DNA of 64,000 bases from Halomonas campaniensis (GTDB lineage: Bacteria > Pseudomonadota > Gammaproteobacteria > Pseudomonadales > Halomonadaceae): contig NZ_JACHZF010000001.1 in the NCBI RefSeq assembly GCF_014193375.1, positions 170,792 through 234,791 of the forward strand, given 5' to 3'. The notes under the pieces were generated by a model that made no database searches, was not told the DNA's origin, and saw nothing but the letters and a program-made list of their open reading frames with translations. The stretch's first letter is position 1, and every line of letters begins with the position of its first letter. A program made the translations under genes and the position numbers. Shown one piece after another: positions 63,685 to 64,000 of the stretch.

Positions 63685-64000
63685 ATGGACAAGGACTCGC
63701 CTCCCCCTCCCGCCCAGCCCCAGCTGACCCATGACGAGCTGCCGAAGGAGCACGAGGACCCGCTGATTCGTCACCTGCACGTGATCATCCGCTATGCGGT
63801 GAAGCTGCTGGCGATGCTGATGGTGCTGGTGATCCTGTGGGGGGTGTTCGACGTCGTCTACGTGCTCTACAGCAAGTTCATGACGCCGCCCTACTTCATC
63901 TTCGAAGTCAGCGATATCTTCGTCATCTTCGGCGCCTTCATGGTGGTGCTGATCGCCATCGAGATCTTCATCAACATCCGCCTCTACCTGGGCACCAACA
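63685..64000 (+). CDS. PsiE family membrane protein (5' part, cut by window edge)
   Basis: 105 codons are visible. A Pro-rich start (MDKDSPPPPAQPQ) leads to HLHVIIRYAVKLLAMLMVLV, ILWGVFDVVYVLYSKFMTPP, FEVSDIFVIFGAFMVVLIAI and EIFINIRLYLGTN, the pattern of phosphate-starvation-inducible PsiE-family proteins. AGGAA lies 9 bases before the ATG. The function of the family is unknown. Confidence 0.85.
   Translation, partial: MDKDSPPPPAQPQLTHDELPKEHEDPLIRHLHVIIRYAVKLLAMLMVLVILWGVFDVVYVLYSKFMTPPYFIFEVSDIFVIFGAFMVVLIAIEIFINIRLYLGTN

Overview
The window is mostly a GC-rich bacterial chromosome segment with tightly packed genes, GTG starts, four-base ATGA overlaps and strong Shine-Dalgarno sites. The gene set (BCCT-type compatible-solute carrier, TRAP gluconate-type uptake, OsmC-YcaO fusion, PsiE, ExoD, MscS, CDF and VIT transporters) suggests a gammaproteobacterium, most likely of the Halomonadaceae. 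That placement is an inference from gene content; no rRNA or other marker gene is present.

Region 1 (1 to about 10.7 kb) is clearly more AT-rich than the rest and reads as a genomic island. It holds an anti-phage-type operon on the minus strand. A 1145-residue protein without recognisable domains is followed by a giant helicase of about 2087 residues carrying a DUF1998-like C-terminus, the layout of a type III Druantia system (DruH plus DruE). A third gene with a NERD/PD-(D/E)XK-like nuclease N-terminus follows 5 bases later and is cut by the window edge.

Region 2 (10.8 to 22.6 kb) is core-like: a PhnB-type VOC protein, an Asp/Glu racemase-family protein, a LysE exporter divergent from a MocR regulator, an ABM-fold protein, then a four-gene operon with 4-base overlaps. 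That operon encodes an acetate-CoA ligase-like enzyme, a fused E1 alpha/beta 2-oxoacid dehydrogenase, a lipoyl E2 and a free-standing acyl carrier protein. An OsmC-YcaO fusion closes the region. Three strong hairpins sharing a GGCCCCCGA core punctuate it.

Region 3 (22.7 to 39.7 kb) holds a secreted Sel1/peptidoglycan-binding protein, an Acg-like nitroreductase, CIA30, PhzF, VIT, DUF2254, DUF3309, BCCT, a CDGSH-glutamate synthase fusion, a GlxA-like regulator, a winged-helix methyltransferase, a CDF transporter, a NUDIX-metallo-beta-lactamase fusion and DUF1428. A decayed 3' end of a second CIA30 gene lies antisense to the end of the DUF2254 gene.

Region 4 (39.6 to 51.6 kb) contains an ECF42-type sigma factor with its DGPF/YciI partner operon and a candidate ECF42 promoter, RidA, a DUF1326-DUF2182 pair, a TetR regulator with a palindromic operator, MscS, ExoD and a four-gene Mn/Zn/Fe ABC importer.

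Region 5 (51.7 to 64 kb) begins with a gluconate-type module (TRAP P-Q-M, gluconokinase, LacI/GntR-family repressor) preceded by two tandem GntR-like operators. It continues with a class A beta-lactamase-fold hydrolase coupled to a DUF1624-like membrane acyltransferase, a lipoprotein, a YbaK deacylase, a ChaN-PDZ / M1-like peptidase / glutaredoxin operon and the start of a PsiE gene. No tRNA, rRNA, CRISPR array, insertion sequence or integrase was seen.
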